In this document: one piece after another, positions 17,706 through 26,336 of the stretch
Layout: each line of letters begins with the position of its first letter
How positions within the stretch are numbered: the first letter of the stretch is position 1
Source of the DNA: an uncultured Lachnospiraceae bacterium
GTDB lineage: Bacteria; Bacillota; Clostridia; Lachnospirales; Lachnospiraceae
Assembly (NCBI GenBank): GCA_902800325.1
Contig: CADCDW010000017.1
Location: 1 to 36,025, forward strand
Direction of reading: 5' to 3'
Length of the DNA: 36,025 bases
Made by a program: the position numbers and the translations under genes
The notes under the pieces: model-generated
The model's database searches: none
The model's input: only the letters and a program-made list of their open reading frames with translations
Told to the model about the DNA's origin: nothing

Positions 17706-18191
17706 TATTACATCATAAAGGTACTTCTTACCATACCGGTCATACCTAATAATCATAAACCCACGAAAAACATTATACCTTTCAATATTTCCATCTTGTC
17801 CGTAGACCGGAAGAGCAAATCTCGTTGTATACTTATACCATCCGTTTGCAGCATCTATATTATGCTTTTCTTTACGATTTGATGTATGTTCACCATCAGT
17901 TGCTATTTCAATCATAGCACCCAAGCCTTGTGCTGCATTAGCCTTTGCCTTAGCCATTGTCCCTTTTAAGCAATATGTATCTTCCGATCCTGCATATTCA
18001 TCAGGCAGATCTTTCCCAAGATAAACCACATCCTCTGTGCAGGCTATCGTATACATTTCGCCCACATAATCATTCAAATACAATCGAACATCTTCCCAAT
18101 TAACAGCTCTCTTTCCCTTGAACCTGATATTATTAATCTGTACAATCTTTTTTCCGTCGTTATTAGTTATTATTTTCACTTTCTCATCCAT
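17667..18191 (-). CDS. Mobile-element-type nuclease-like protein (PBECR-like), tentative
   Basis: The 174-residue protein has an N-terminal part of about 60 residues and a conserved block (about 60-170) with LPDEYAGSEDT, KGTMAKAKANAAQGLGAMIE, KHNIDAANGWYKYTTRFALP, RYNVF and KYLYDVIKIKKETSNP. I recall this block from phage and conjugative-element proteins, related to the barnase/EndoU/colicin/RelE-like nuclease families, but the assignment is from memory. A toxin-like RNA-targeting role is therefore possible, not shown. AAGGAG lies nine bases before the ATG. The gene and its ribosome site lie entirely between two 39-bp direct repeats, and a strong plus-strand promoter at 17593-17622 fires antisense into its 3' end. 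Confidence 0.55.
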   Translation of the reverse strand: MDEKVKIITNNDGKKIVQINNIRFKGKRAVNWEDVRLYLNDYVGEMYTIACTEDVVYLGKDLPDEYAGSEDTYCLKGTMAKAKANAAQGLGAMIEIATDGEHTSNRKEKHNIDAANGWYKYTTRFALPVYGQDGNIERYNVFRGFMIIRYDRYGKKYLYDVIKIKKETSNPPSC

Positions 18192-18649
18192 ACTATGTTA
18201 CTCCTTCGTATTCTGAAGTTAATCGCAAGGATTGAAAACAACAAGTGAATTTTCAATACTCCATATCCTGCTTCTTCCATGCATTCTCTCTCAATGCACT
18301 GAAGGTCGGATCCGCCCGAATTCAAACCGTCTCCCAATAAGAAAAAAACCTTAGGAGTTTCTACAATCCCAATCTCATTCCCTCTAATCGGAATAATATA
18401 TACGCCTCGCCTGTCATAGTATTTATCATGTAAACCGTGCCTATCGGTCCCTCCGATCTGCATACTGAACCATTTTATAAAATCAACGATCTTAACAGGT
18501 ACCGGGCTTCCCGACTCTGCAAAGCTTTCAGCATCGCCTGCCGTAATCATATCCATTCGGTGATCTATCAACGAGTGCAATGTGAGCGCATATGTCATAG
18601 CTGCCATATCCGCGTCCTCATTCTTTATCTCAACATCAATAGTAATCAT
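18176..18649 (-). pseudogene. Unknown gene truncated at the 39-bp repeat
   Basis: The frame starting at the ATG complementary to 18647-18649 (MITIDVEIKNEDADMAAMTY) looks coding up to about 18258. There the reading frame enters the direct repeat and continues as a meaningless tail (LKIHLLFSILAINF) to a stop inside the next gene's start region. The natural C-terminus therefore seems to have been replaced by the repeat and inserted segment. I recognise no family. GGGAGG lies very close to the ATG, so the start is uncertain; it follows the Fic gene by about 65 bp and could have been its operon partner. Whether the truncated product is made is unknown. Confidence 0.5.
18219..18257. repeat. 39-bp direct repeat, copy B
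   Basis: Second copy of the 39-bp repeat (see 17488-17526). It lies 28 bp before the start codon of the nuclease-like gene and marks the point where the upstream gene loses its reading sense. It contains the same TTGCGA element, but no -10 box follows at the right distance. Confidence 0.85.
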
Positions 18650-18714
18650 TTCCTCCCGGTTGTTGCTTGTTCTCTGCAAGAGGCAAACAGTCTCGACTGT
18701 TGTACGCTTGAGTT

Positions 18715-19799
18715 TCAAGAATTGATGACCCATTCTCCCTTCTTGTTTGACCCAATACGACGTATAACATTTTTCTGTACCATAGATCCTAATGCTCTCT
18801 TTACAGTCGCGTCGGAACACCCAAGAATTCCCGCCATCTTAGCTCTAGTCAAAGTCGGATTCTGTCTCAAGAGTTCAAGTATCTTTTTCTCTCTTTCACT
18901 AAGCTCTACTATGTTTATTGGGTCATTTATCGGGTCAATATCCTGTTTTATTGGGTCAATATACTGCTTTTGCATGAACATGCCGCTCACATGCATTTCT
19001 CTGTTATGGAGTTCATTTTTACCGTCAAACAGCAGATTTTGCAGGAACAGCTCAAGGAAATCCGTCGTTTCGTAGATTCTTTTTTTAATATTACTGTAAT
19101 TAGCGCGAACCAATGCATTTCTAAAATACCACGAATGCTCAGCAAACATATCATTATTCGCTTCAAACCCCATTTGCCTCAAATACTTTATAAAGAATAC
19201 TGCTGTAGTTCGCGTATTTCCTTCGCCAAACACATGAATTTGCCAAAGTCTGGAGATAAAACCGACAAATGATGGATTACTTCCGTCATTGATAACCCAT
19301 TGTAACGGAAGTTCCTTTCCTGCAAGAAATCATATTCAAGCATTTCGCTAAGATCAAGTGCATGCCCATATGACACAGTATCTCCGTCCAGAACCCATTC
19401 TTTCTTAGTGATATTATAATCTCTTATTTTTCCCGCGTGAGAATATATACCCTTGAACAGTTCTCTGTGTATAGATATATATTGAGTCGGAGAAAAAACA
19501 AATGCCTTATCTGACAGTATTTTTGCAATTCTCTGTGACACCTTATCGGCTTCTTCGGTCCCGTGCTCTGTTTTTCCCTGCCTACTCTCATAATATGATT
19601 TAATTAACTCGCCTGCCTCATCAATAGTGATTTCTCCATCAATGTTTTTCTTGGCTGTAGCATAGAGGTATTCGGATGTTTTTAAGCCGTCCACATCCTG
19701 AAGTCCTATTGCGGCAGACCAGGCCTGACCCATCTCCTTCCTTGAAGGAGGCAGATTCTTTATATATTCCTCAAAAGGATCCTTTTTTATATCATCCAT
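18715..19799 (-). pseudogene. Fic-domain protein with a one-base frameshift
   Basis: Two frames together encode one Fic (AMPylator-type) protein of about 361 residues. The first part runs from the ATG at 19797-19799 through the N-terminal Fic helices (YISIHRELFKGIYSHAGKIRDYN) to HHLSV; the second begins at ISRLWQIHVFGEGNTR, containing the catalytic motif HxFxEGNxR, then YLRQMGFE, and ends in a winged helix-turn-helix (SEREKKILELLRQNP, then SDATVKRALGSMVQKNVIRR). The frames join if one T is restored in the T4 run complementary to 19258-19261. The start overlaps the end of the RlmCD-like gene (ATGGATGA). Fic proteins modify target proteins with AMP and often act as toxins. A sequencing error cannot be excluded. 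Confidence 0.85.
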
Positions 19800-21399
19800 C
19801 CGCTTCACCACCTTCTGCATCTTTGATCCGATAGTAATCCTCCATCTTCACATTCAGTTTCACATAGGAATCTGCTTTTCTGTTGCTCACACGCTCGAGG
19901 AGCACACAGCTTTCTGCATTTCTCGTGCATGGAAACTGATCCACACAGCAAGCCTTCACAAGCTTATACCCGCGCTCGTTCATAATCTTCAAATCTCTTG
20001 CAAGCGATGTTGGCTTGCAGGATATATAAACAATCTGATTTACTCCAAAATTTAAAATCTTATCAAGTGCTTTAGGATTTATGCCATCTCTTGGCGGATC
20101 TACTATGATAAGATCCGGTTTATCCTGCACAAGGTCTATCGCCTTTAGGACATCTCCGGCGATGAACTCGCAGTTATCCAATCCGTTTTCTCCGGCATTT
20201 TCCTTTGCAGCTTCAACAGCTTCTTCGACTATCTCTATACCTATAACCTTCTTTGAAACCTTAGCCATCATCTGCGCTATGGTTCCTGTTCCACTGTAAA
20301 GATCAAAGACTACTTTCCCTGAAGTTCCATTCAATTCATTTTCATCAAACGAGCCACTCTCATATATATACTCTCTTGCCTTTTCGTATAAGACCTCACA
20401 TCCTTTTGTATTAGTCTGGAAAAAAGAAAAAGGTGATATCTTAAATTTCAGTCCTATTACTTCCTCAGTTATGTAATCCTTTCCGTACAAGCATGTGGTT
20501 CTGTCGCTTTTAACAACATCTCCGAAAGTATCATTTTCAGTATAAAGAATTCCTGCTATGCTTCCGCCTTCGGTGAGTTCTCCATTTCCCTCTAAAGATA
20601 CCAAGCCATTTACATATTCATTCAACAGTTTTTTTTCATCAAAACCATATACATTCCATTGGGTAGATGTGACAAGATTTATAAGAAATTCTCCGGTTGC
20701 AGCTGACTGTCTTACTACGAGATTTCTGAGTATTCCCTCGTGCCTCATCCTATGATAGTAAGGTACATTTCTTTCACTGAAAAATCTTAAGGTATACCGC
20801 ACTATTTTTCTCCAATCCGAATTAATTATCACGCAGCCGGATTCCTTATCACCACTTAAACTGACAGATGTTTCACTTGTGTTATCAATACCCTTGTTCT
20901 CATCGAAATCTCTGCTCTCGCACACACTTATGATATCATGAAAACTTCCCTTTTTATGAAGTCCAAGCGCAAGCGGTCCATCCTTATACTCATCACCGAA
21001 AGTAAACTCCATCTTATTTCTGTAACCTTTTTGTTTAGGCGATGCAAGTATACCATCCCATACGTAATCCGTATCGGGAAGTGCCCTATCTATAAGTTTT
21101 TTTACCATTTCTTCTTTGAACTTAAGCTGATTTTCATATGATAACGTCTGATATGCGCAACCGCCGCATACACCAAAATATGCACATGTAGGCTCGCAAT
21201 CTTCGAGCTTGGAACGCTCAATAACTTCTATAAGCCTGCCTTCTGCCATACCTGCCTTTTTCTTGGATATTGAAAATCTTACTTTCTGACCCGGAAGTGT
21301 TTCTTTAACAATAACCTTTCTGTCCTCTATATATAGGCTTCCCTTATTGGGAAAATCAAAATCAGTTATAACACCTTCGTATATTTCGCCTTTTTTCAT
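19792..21399 (-). CDS. rlmCD: 23S rRNA (uracil-5-)-methyltransferase, RlmCD/RumA family
   Basis: From the ATG at 21397-21399 the protein has 535 residues, longer than the usual 450-460. It has an N-terminal TRAM RNA-binding domain (1-60), the iron-sulfur cluster cysteines CEPTCAYFGVCGGC, a SAM-binding motif (VVFDLYSGTGTIAQ), the VDPPRDG motif, the nucleophile Cys in VYISCKPTSLARDL and the terminal NAESCVLLERV with the catalytic Glu. It forms 5-methyluridine in 23S rRNA, as the single RlmCD enzyme does in Firmicutes. The start is the second ATG; GAGGA overlaps the first one. The gene's 3' end touches a decayed accessory patch; 3' ends of rumA-type genes are known integration sites of conjugative elements. 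Confidence 0.88.
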   Translation of the reverse strand: MKKGEIYEGVITDFDFPNKGSLYIEDRKVIVKETLPGQKVRFSISKKKAGMAEGRLIEVIERSKLEDCEPTCAYFGVCGGCAYQTLSYENQLKFKEEMVKKLIDRALPDTDYVWDGILASPKQKGYRNKMEFTFGDEYKDGPLALGLHKKGSFHDIISVCESRDFDENKGIDNTSETSVSLSGDKESGCVIINSDWRKIVRYTLRFFSERNVPYYHRMRHEGILRNLVVRQSAATGEFLINLVTSTQWNVYGFDEKKLLNEYVNGLVSLEGNGELTEGGSIAGILYTENDTFGDVVKSDRTTCLYGKDYITEEVIGLKFKISPFSFFQTNTKGCEVLYEKAREYIYESGSFDENELNGTSGKVVFDLYSGTGTIAQMMAKVSKKVIGIEIVEEAVEAAKENAGENGLDNCEFIAGDVLKAIDLVQDKPDLIIVDPPRDGINPKALDKILNFGVNQIVYISCKPTSLARDLKIMNERGYKLVKACCVDQFPCTRNAESCVLLERVSNRKADSYVKLNVKMEDYYRIKDAEGGEADG

Positions 21400-21566
21400 T
21401 ATATTATTCCTCATGTTTTATATCTTTGGTTCATATTATATTTGTAAACTCAGGCCTCATACTTGAATAAGTGCTGCGGAGCCTTGAAAATTCAATAAAA
21501 ACCTATACACCATAAAACAGGTTGCCTGACAAGCCGTCTTAAAACAAACCTACTATATAACTCTCA

Positions 21567-22049
21567 TTATATACTATGAAGTTCATAGCTAACTGTATCG
21601 TACTCATCTATATCTATGATTGCATAAGTCTTCTTTCTGTCGTCCTGTCTCGGAAGTGATATACTTCCGGGATTTAGTATCGTTACATCATCTTCATTTT
21701 CATCCAGATACGGTATGTGAGTGTGTCCATATAAAGCTATGTCACATTCATTTTGCAGCGCATTATACCTGAGTGCGGAAAGCCCCATACCAACACCTTC
21801 TCTATGACCATGGACAGCATATATTTTATGTCCACCAAACATCAGTATAAGTCTGTCCTTAAGTTCAGGTATATAATCGGTATTGCCACATACAAAATAA
21901 GCCGGAACCCTTGCCATGGTTTCTATCTCACGATAGCTTGTCCCCACATCTCCAAGATGTATCAATGCATCTATCTTTCCGGCATCCTCTATGGCTTTTT
22001 TTACATTTTCATTTTGCCCGTGCGAGTCACTTATAACTAAAATTCTCAT
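21567..22049 (-). CDS. YfcE/MJ0936-family metallophosphoesterase
   Basis: The 160-residue protein carries all metal-binding motifs of the small calcineurin-like phosphodiesterases: DSHG near the N-terminus, GDV, GNTD, VHGHREG and GHTHIPY, followed by NPGSISLPR. It hydrolyses phosphodiesters with two divalent metals, the natural substrate in this family being uncertain. The start is the ATG at 22047-22049, which begins MRILVISDSHG exactly where homologues begin and has AGGTGG just upstream. It follows the rdgB gene by about 70 bp in the same direction, an arrangement common in Firmicutes, and is probably co-transcribed with it. Confidence 0.9.
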   Translation of the reverse strand: MRILVISDSHGQNENVKKAIEDAGKIDALIHLGDVGTSYREIETMARVPAYFVCGNTDYIPELKDRLILMFGGHKIYAVHGHREGVGMGLSALRYNALQNECDIALYGHTHIPYLDENEDDVTILNPGSISLPRQDDRKKTYAIIDIDEYDTVSYELHSI

Positions 22050-22119
22050 ATGCCACCTATAAAATACTTTAATCCTCTTATCAATCATATTTATAAAATA
22101 TATACCCCGACAACTATTA

Positions 22120-22710
22120 TTATATAAGTTCCCTGATTAACCTTAACGCATTTCCTCTGTGACTGAGTTTATTCTTTTCTTCCGGATCAAGCTCGGCAGT
22201 AGTTTTACCAAGTGACGGAACATAAAAAATAGGATCATATCCAAATCCATTTTCACCTGCAGGTTCATAAGCTATACGTCCTTCTATGGTTCCTCTTCTT
22301 GTGTCTACCTTTCCGTCCGGATAAGCAATCGCTATAGCGCACACAAATCTTGCAGTTCTTTCTTCATCCGGTACGTCCTTCAATCTGTCGAGTATTATGC
22401 GGTTCTTTATCTCATAAGGTGTGTCAACGCCCTCATAGCGCGCCGAATATATGCCCGGTTCTCCTCCGAGATAATCTATCTCGAGTCCGCTGTCATCAGC
22501 GAGAACTATACACCCTTCTGCCTCTTTGACCTTTGAAATAGCTGTTGCTTTTATAATAGCATTCTCCTCAAAGGTCTTACCGTCTTCAACTATATCTATA
22601 TCAATTCCTGCCTGCTTCATGGATAAAATCTCATATCCCGAATCAGCAAGAATCATCCTGATTTCTTTCATCTTATCTTCATTTCCGGTTGCAAAAATAA
22701 TCTTTTTCAT
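22120..22710 (-). CDS. rdgB: XTP/dITP diphosphatase (non-canonical purine NTP pyrophosphatase)
   Basis: The 196-residue protein matches the RdgB/HAM1 family over its full length: FATGNEDKMKEI at the start, EDGKTFEENA, the substrate pocket LADDSGLEIDYLGGEPG, SARY, and the end GFGYDPIFYVP, TTAEL, KNKLSHRGNAL. It cleaves XTP, ITP and their deoxy forms to monophosphates, keeping damaged purines out of DNA and RNA. The start is the ATG at 22708-22710 because GAGG lies nine bases upstream; an upstream ATG in frame has no ribosome site. The yfcE-like gene follows. Confidence 0.95.
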   Translation of the reverse strand: MKKIIFATGNEDKMKEIRMILADSGYEILSMKQAGIDIDIVEDGKTFEENAIIKATAISKVKEAEGCIVLADDSGLEIDYLGGEPGIYSARYEGVDTPYEIKNRIILDRLKDVPDEERTARFVCAIAIAYPDGKVDTRRGTIEGRIAYEPAGENGFGYDPIFYVPSLGKTTAELDPEEKNKLSHRGNALRLIRELI

Positions 22711-22804
22711 TTTTAAGTACCTCATCTTTCTATCATCTAAATCTCATTTTTCACTCTGAACCGAAGCCCACATATTTCATCCCTAATCTTCTATCCCCGA
22801 TATT

Positions 22805-24538
22805 TTATTCCTTATCTATATCTTCTTCATCGCCGTCTGAAACATAATCCGTAAATGCCTTAAGACATACATTACAGTTCTGAGTCTTCTCCGCGCTGTG
22901 CCAGCTTTCGCCATATAAACTTATATAACCTTCGCCGTCCGTTATGTCAAAGTTTTCCGTTCTTTCGTCCACATCATACTCTATCGCTATAGGGTGTATC
23001 GCATGCGGCGTATGAACTTTTACCACAACAGCATATTTGCTTTTGTCTGAAAGCCTTATCGGTTCAGGCAGTCTTACAGTATAATATCCCGGATACTTCA
23101 TACTTCCCGAAGTTAACAGTTCCCTATTGTCAAATGAATTTTCATCCTTAAAATTCTGAACCAGAAAGACCTCAAAATCTGTATCCTTGTCGGTTGCGTA
23201 AAAAGAAACTGCAGCAAGCTCTTCATTTTCATCTGTCTTATAAACATTGGCAAAGTAAGCATCTTCTTTATTAAATCCCATAAGTCCGACCCAGCCCAGC
23301 AGATCTGACTGATATATCTTATCAAAATTATCTGCCTCGCCTACTCTTGTATAAACTACAGATTTGTTGCATATTACTTTATCATAATATGAAATATAAA
23401 AATATCCGTCCTCACCGAATTCCTTACCCCAACTGTTTTTACATATAAAGGCACCGTCTCTCTCAGGCTCAATAGTAAAATTCTCCTTTGGAAAATCATC
23501 ATCCCAGCCTACTACAACCACATCATGATTGGCGCCTTCATCGCCGTCATAATAATATGCTGCATTTTCTCTCGAATAATATTTTGAAAAGCTGTCCACA
23601 TATTCCATCTGGCAATATATGGATGTCTCAACCGCACCATATCTGAATATCGCACTCTTTAAAATATCCATGTCCTTGTCATTTATTATAAGAGCTTCCT
23701 CCAGATGCTTTACAGCAGTAAGAGACTCATCTGTCATACCATCTCCGTAAGGGTCATCTTTTTCATAAACCGGGCCCTGCCATGCAGCCAGATATGCGAT
23801 ACTCATAGTATGTTCGCCACCTATGTCTATGTCCAGATTATAACTGTTTGTAAGAGTCATATTGTCTGTTGAAAAAACACAATACTCCTTAGGCAAAAGT
23901 GTAGTCTCAAGGGCACCCAGCGAAGCAAATGCCCAGCAGGTACCATATCTTCCCTGATCCCTAACCTCTGTAACTCTGCCATAATCTCTCATATCGTAGC
24001 TTGAAGGCAGTGCCCTCTCACGTCCCGTAAGAGCCAAATCGATATGATTGTCATAATAATAGTAATCTGTACTGTACCCAAGATACTTCGACACATCATC
24101 GATCGGAATCATAATCTTATCGCTGTCGACATCTTTTTTTACTTTTGTCTCCAGCTCGATATCTTCCTGACCATTTAGTATCGCCCTATCCTTCCCCACC
24201 TTAAATTCCAGCTTCTTGTCGCCTTTCATAACCAGAAGTTTTCCTTCCGGATACTCCTGAACGGAAGCATTGAGCAGACTTTTCAAAAAATCCGCCTCAA
24301 CAACCAGCTTCATGGTATCACTGACATAATAATCAAAACCAAATTCCTCGATACTTATGCCATTTATAGTCACAATTAAACCATCATTTAATCTATCCAC
24401 CATGTCAGTCTTAAAGCCTGCCGCACACTCCGAAAAATCACCCGACACATCGACCGTGACAACCTGCTTTCTGGTTGCAAAATATGTAATTGTAAAGATT
24501 GCCGCAATTGCAGCAAAAAATACAAGTATCTTTTTCAT
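22805..24538 (-). CDS. Secreted papain-family (C1A) cysteine protease with lectin-like domain
   Basis: The 577-residue protein has a signal or anchor helix (about 2-21), an N-terminal beta-rich region resembling copper amine oxidase N-like repeats (about 45-170), and a papain-type protease domain from about 177. Catalytic residues are Gln195 and Cys201 in DQGRYGTCWAF, His338 in ANHDVVVVGWDDD and Asn368 in CKNSWG. The C-terminal part (about 400-565) matches the lectin-like domain commonly attached to these Firmicute proteases (FYATDKDTDFEVFL, then YAVVVKVHTP). It probably cleaves proteins at the cell surface. The gene lies between rdgB and an rRNA methyltransferase gene without functional connection. 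Confidence 0.88.
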   Translation of the reverse strand: MKKILVFFAAIAAIFTITYFATRKQVVTVDVSGDFSECAAGFKTDMVDRLNDGLIVTINGISIEEFGFDYYVSDTMKLVVEADFLKSLLNASVQEYPEGKLLVMKGDKKLEFKVGKDRAILNGQEDIELETKVKKDVDSDKIMIPIDDVSKYLGYSTDYYYYDNHIDLALTGRERALPSSYDMRDYGRVTEVRDQGRYGTCWAFASLGALETTLLPKEYCVFSTDNMTLTNSYNLDIDIGGEHTMSIAYLAAWQGPVYEKDDPYGDGMTDESLTAVKHLEEALIINDKDMDILKSAIFRYGAVETSIYCQMEYVDSFSKYYSRENAAYYYDGDEGANHDVVVVGWDDDFPKENFTIEPERDGAFICKNSWGKEFGEDGYFYISYYDKVICNKSVVYTRVGEADNFDKIYQSDLLGWVGLMGFNKEDAYFANVYKTDENEELAAVSFYATDKDTDFEVFLVQNFKDENSFDNRELLTSGSMKYPGYYTVRLPEPIRLSDKSKYAVVVKVHTPHAIHPIAIEYDVDERTENFDITDGEGYISLYGESWHSAEKTQNCNVCLKAFTDYVSDGDEEDIDKE

Positions 24539-24598
24539 ATATTTTGCCCCAACTTAAAAATTTAAAATTACAAAATCATCTCTCCATATATTATGCAC

Positions 24599-25768
24599 TT
24601 AAGCTTGTTTGTTATCCTTATCTTTTCTCGGAGGCTTCGGTCCCATAAACTGATAAAAATATGATTTAATCATACCGTTGTAAATCTTTCTGTTTTTATC
24701 TGCCTTTCTGCCGATATATTTTTCCGCCTCATCATAAGATGTTATAAGATACATAGACCAATCAGAAAGTCTTGCAAAACTCTCACCAATCGTCTTATAT
24801 AAATCAGGCAGATCCTTTCTATCCTCAAGTCTTTCCCCGTATGGTGGATTGGTGATTATAAATCCATAATGTTTCGGATTGGAAAGGTCTTTAACATCCC
24901 TTGCCTGAAAATGTATATATTTATCCACGCCCGCTTCTTTGGCATTGGTCATGGCGCATTTTACGATATCCGGATTTAAGTCATATCCCTGGATATTCAT
25001 CTCTATATCTTTTCGTATCATGTCATGTGCTTCATCATAGGCGTTATACCAAATCTTTTTAGGAATGACCTTATCCCACGCATCAGCAGTAAACTCACGA
25101 TTCATACCCGGAGCTATATTGGCACCTATCATAGCCGCCTCTATCGGAAATGTTCCGCTGCCGCAAAAAGGATCGACCAGAACCCTGTCCTTATTCCATG
25201 GTGTAAGCATAAGCAGAGCTGAAGCAAGTGTCTCCGATATCGGTGCCTTACCAACCAAATGTCTGTAGCCACGCTTGTGAAGAGAAGTCCCTGAGGTATC
25301 AATTCCTATAGAAACCATATCCTTAAATATAAACACTCTGATAGGATACTCATCTCCGTCCTCTTCAAAGTGACTTATATGATATGTCTGCTTCATCCTG
25401 TCCACAATGGCTTTTTTTACAATCGACTGTATCGAGCTTCCCGAAAAAAGGGCACTCTTATTGGTTGTTGCCTTAGTTACCCAGAATTTGGCATCTCTCG
25501 GCAAAATCTCCTCCCAAGGCAGCGCCTTTGTACCTTCAAAAAGTTCGTCAAAGATTTCCGCCTTGAAGCTTCCCATCTTTAAAAGGATTCTCTCGGCAGT
25601 TCTGATAAATATATTGGCACGTGGTATAACAGTTTCATCACCCTTAAATGTAACTCTTCCGTCTTCCACTGAAATTATCTCATATCCAAGTTCTGTTATC
25701 TCTTTCTTAAGCACCGACTCAAGTCCAAAATGGCAGGGTGCTATAAGCTCAAACTCATTTTTATCCAT
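24599..25768 (-). CDS. THUMP-domain rRNA methyltransferase, RlmL/YpsC type
   Basis: The 389-residue protein has an N-terminal ferredoxin-like/THUMP region (1-165; ELIAPCHFGLESVLKKEI), then an SAM-dependent methyltransferase domain with DPFCGSGTFPIEAAMIGANI, the NxY-like segment and the catalytic NPPYGERL motif. This composition matches the Firmicute YpsC family, related to the C-terminal-lacking half of E. coli RlmL that makes N2-methylguanosine in 23S rRNA. The residue modified here is inferred from the family. The C-terminal tail is basic (KPPRKDKDNKQA), suiting RNA contact. The start at 25766-25768 fits homologues; an A/T-rich spacer with AAGGG lies upstream. Confidence 0.88.
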   Translation of the reverse strand: MDKNEFELIAPCHFGLESVLKKEITELGYEIISVEDGRVTFKGDETVIPRANIFIRTAERILLKMGSFKAEIFDELFEGTKALPWEEILPRDAKFWVTKATTNKSALFSGSSIQSIVKKAIVDRMKQTYHISHFEEDGDEYPIRVFIFKDMVSIGIDTSGTSLHKRGYRHLVGKAPISETLASALLMLTPWNKDRVLVDPFCGSGTFPIEAAMIGANIAPGMNREFTADAWDKVIPKKIWYNAYDEAHDMIRKDIEMNIQGYDLNPDIVKCAMTNAKEAGVDKYIHFQARDVKDLSNPKHYGFIITNPPYGERLEDRKDLPDLYKTIGESFARLSDWSMYLITSYDEAEKYIGRKADKNRKIYNGMIKSYFYQFMGPKPPRKDKDNKQA

Positions 25769-25904
25769 ATATTTTACCCTTCTATTTAAAATTACGCATT
25801 ATCCATATTATTTTAAGACTCCACACATATAGTGTCAAGTGTAGAAAGCACCAATTAATTACCTTTTTGTATCCAAATAAAAACTTATAATAATATAACA
25901 AAAA

Positions 25905-25932
25905 ATTGAGTATGCAATTTCACATACCCAAT
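25905..25932. terminator. Bidirectional terminator-like hairpin
   Basis: ATTGAGTATG (25905-25914) pairs with CATACCCAAT (25923-25932) with one mismatch. CTTTTT follows on the plus strand and a T6 run on the minus strand. It separates the regulator locus from the methyltransferase gene. A second small inverted repeat ATTGTG-N8-CACAAT (25952-25971) upstream of the regulator could be an operator. Confidence 0.5.
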
Positions 25933-26062
25933 CTTTTTAAAGATCATCTTTATTGTGCAAACGTTCACAATGTTTATTTTTACAATATTCGCATATACTT
26001 ATTCATAAGTTTTTTTACTAAGTGACACACTTTTCCAAGTACGTTGTAAACGAGGTGATTTT

Positions 26063-26263
26063 ATTATCAGTTATGAGCCGTTGTGGCAAACCATGAAAAA
26101 AAAGAATATAACTCAATATAAGCTTTTAAAATCCGGTATCGATAATAAAACCCTCGACAGCCTTAAAAAGGGTAAAAATATCACCCTAAACACCGTCGAA
26201 AAGCTCTGTAACATATTGGACTGTGAGCCCAATGATATAGTGAAATTTGATTATAACGAATAA
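26063..26263 (+). CDS. Small Cro/C1-type HTH regulator, apparent AUU start
   Basis: The protein is a single helix-turn-helix domain of about 66 residues (MWQTMKKKN region, TQYKLLKSGIDNKTLDSLKK, LNTVEKLCNILDCEPNDIVKF), typical of minimal XRE regulators in Firmicute genomes. Homologues start with a conserved ISYEPLW segment. Here that segment is encoded at 26066-26086, but the only ATG comes later. GAGGTG (26052-26057) sits five bases before ATT at 26063, making AUU the best placed start; TTG at 26081 is an alternative that would remove helix 1 residues and has no ribosome site. It is followed immediately by a strong terminator and lies alone. AUU starts can allow autoregulation through initiation factor 3. 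Confidence 0.75.
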   Translation: MISYEPLWQTMKKKNITQYKLLKSGIDNKTLDSLKKGKNITLNTVEKLCNILDCEPNDIVKFDYNE

Positions 26264-26305
26264 AAATACCCTCTTTAGCGGGTTAGTCCGGCAAAGAGGG
26301 TATTT
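26264..26305. terminator. Bidirectional terminator
   Basis: A perfect 13-bp stem AAATACCCTCTTT/AAAGAGGGTATTT (26264-26276 and 26293-26305) begins directly after the HTH gene stop. On the minus strand it is followed by a T-rich run and so also ends transcription of the lipoprotein gene at 26337-27644. Confidence 0.85.
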
Positions 26306-26336
26306 ATCATTTTAATAGTCTGTTTTTATTCGTTAG

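Noticed and set aside
17488..18257. CRISPR array
   Set aside because: Only two repeat copies exist, separated by 692 bp that contain a gene; no spacers of normal size and no cas genes.
18437..19075. Plus-strand ORF of 212 codons
   Set aside because: It lies opposite the Fic gene and the truncated unknown gene, which have motifs and ribosome sites on the minus strand.
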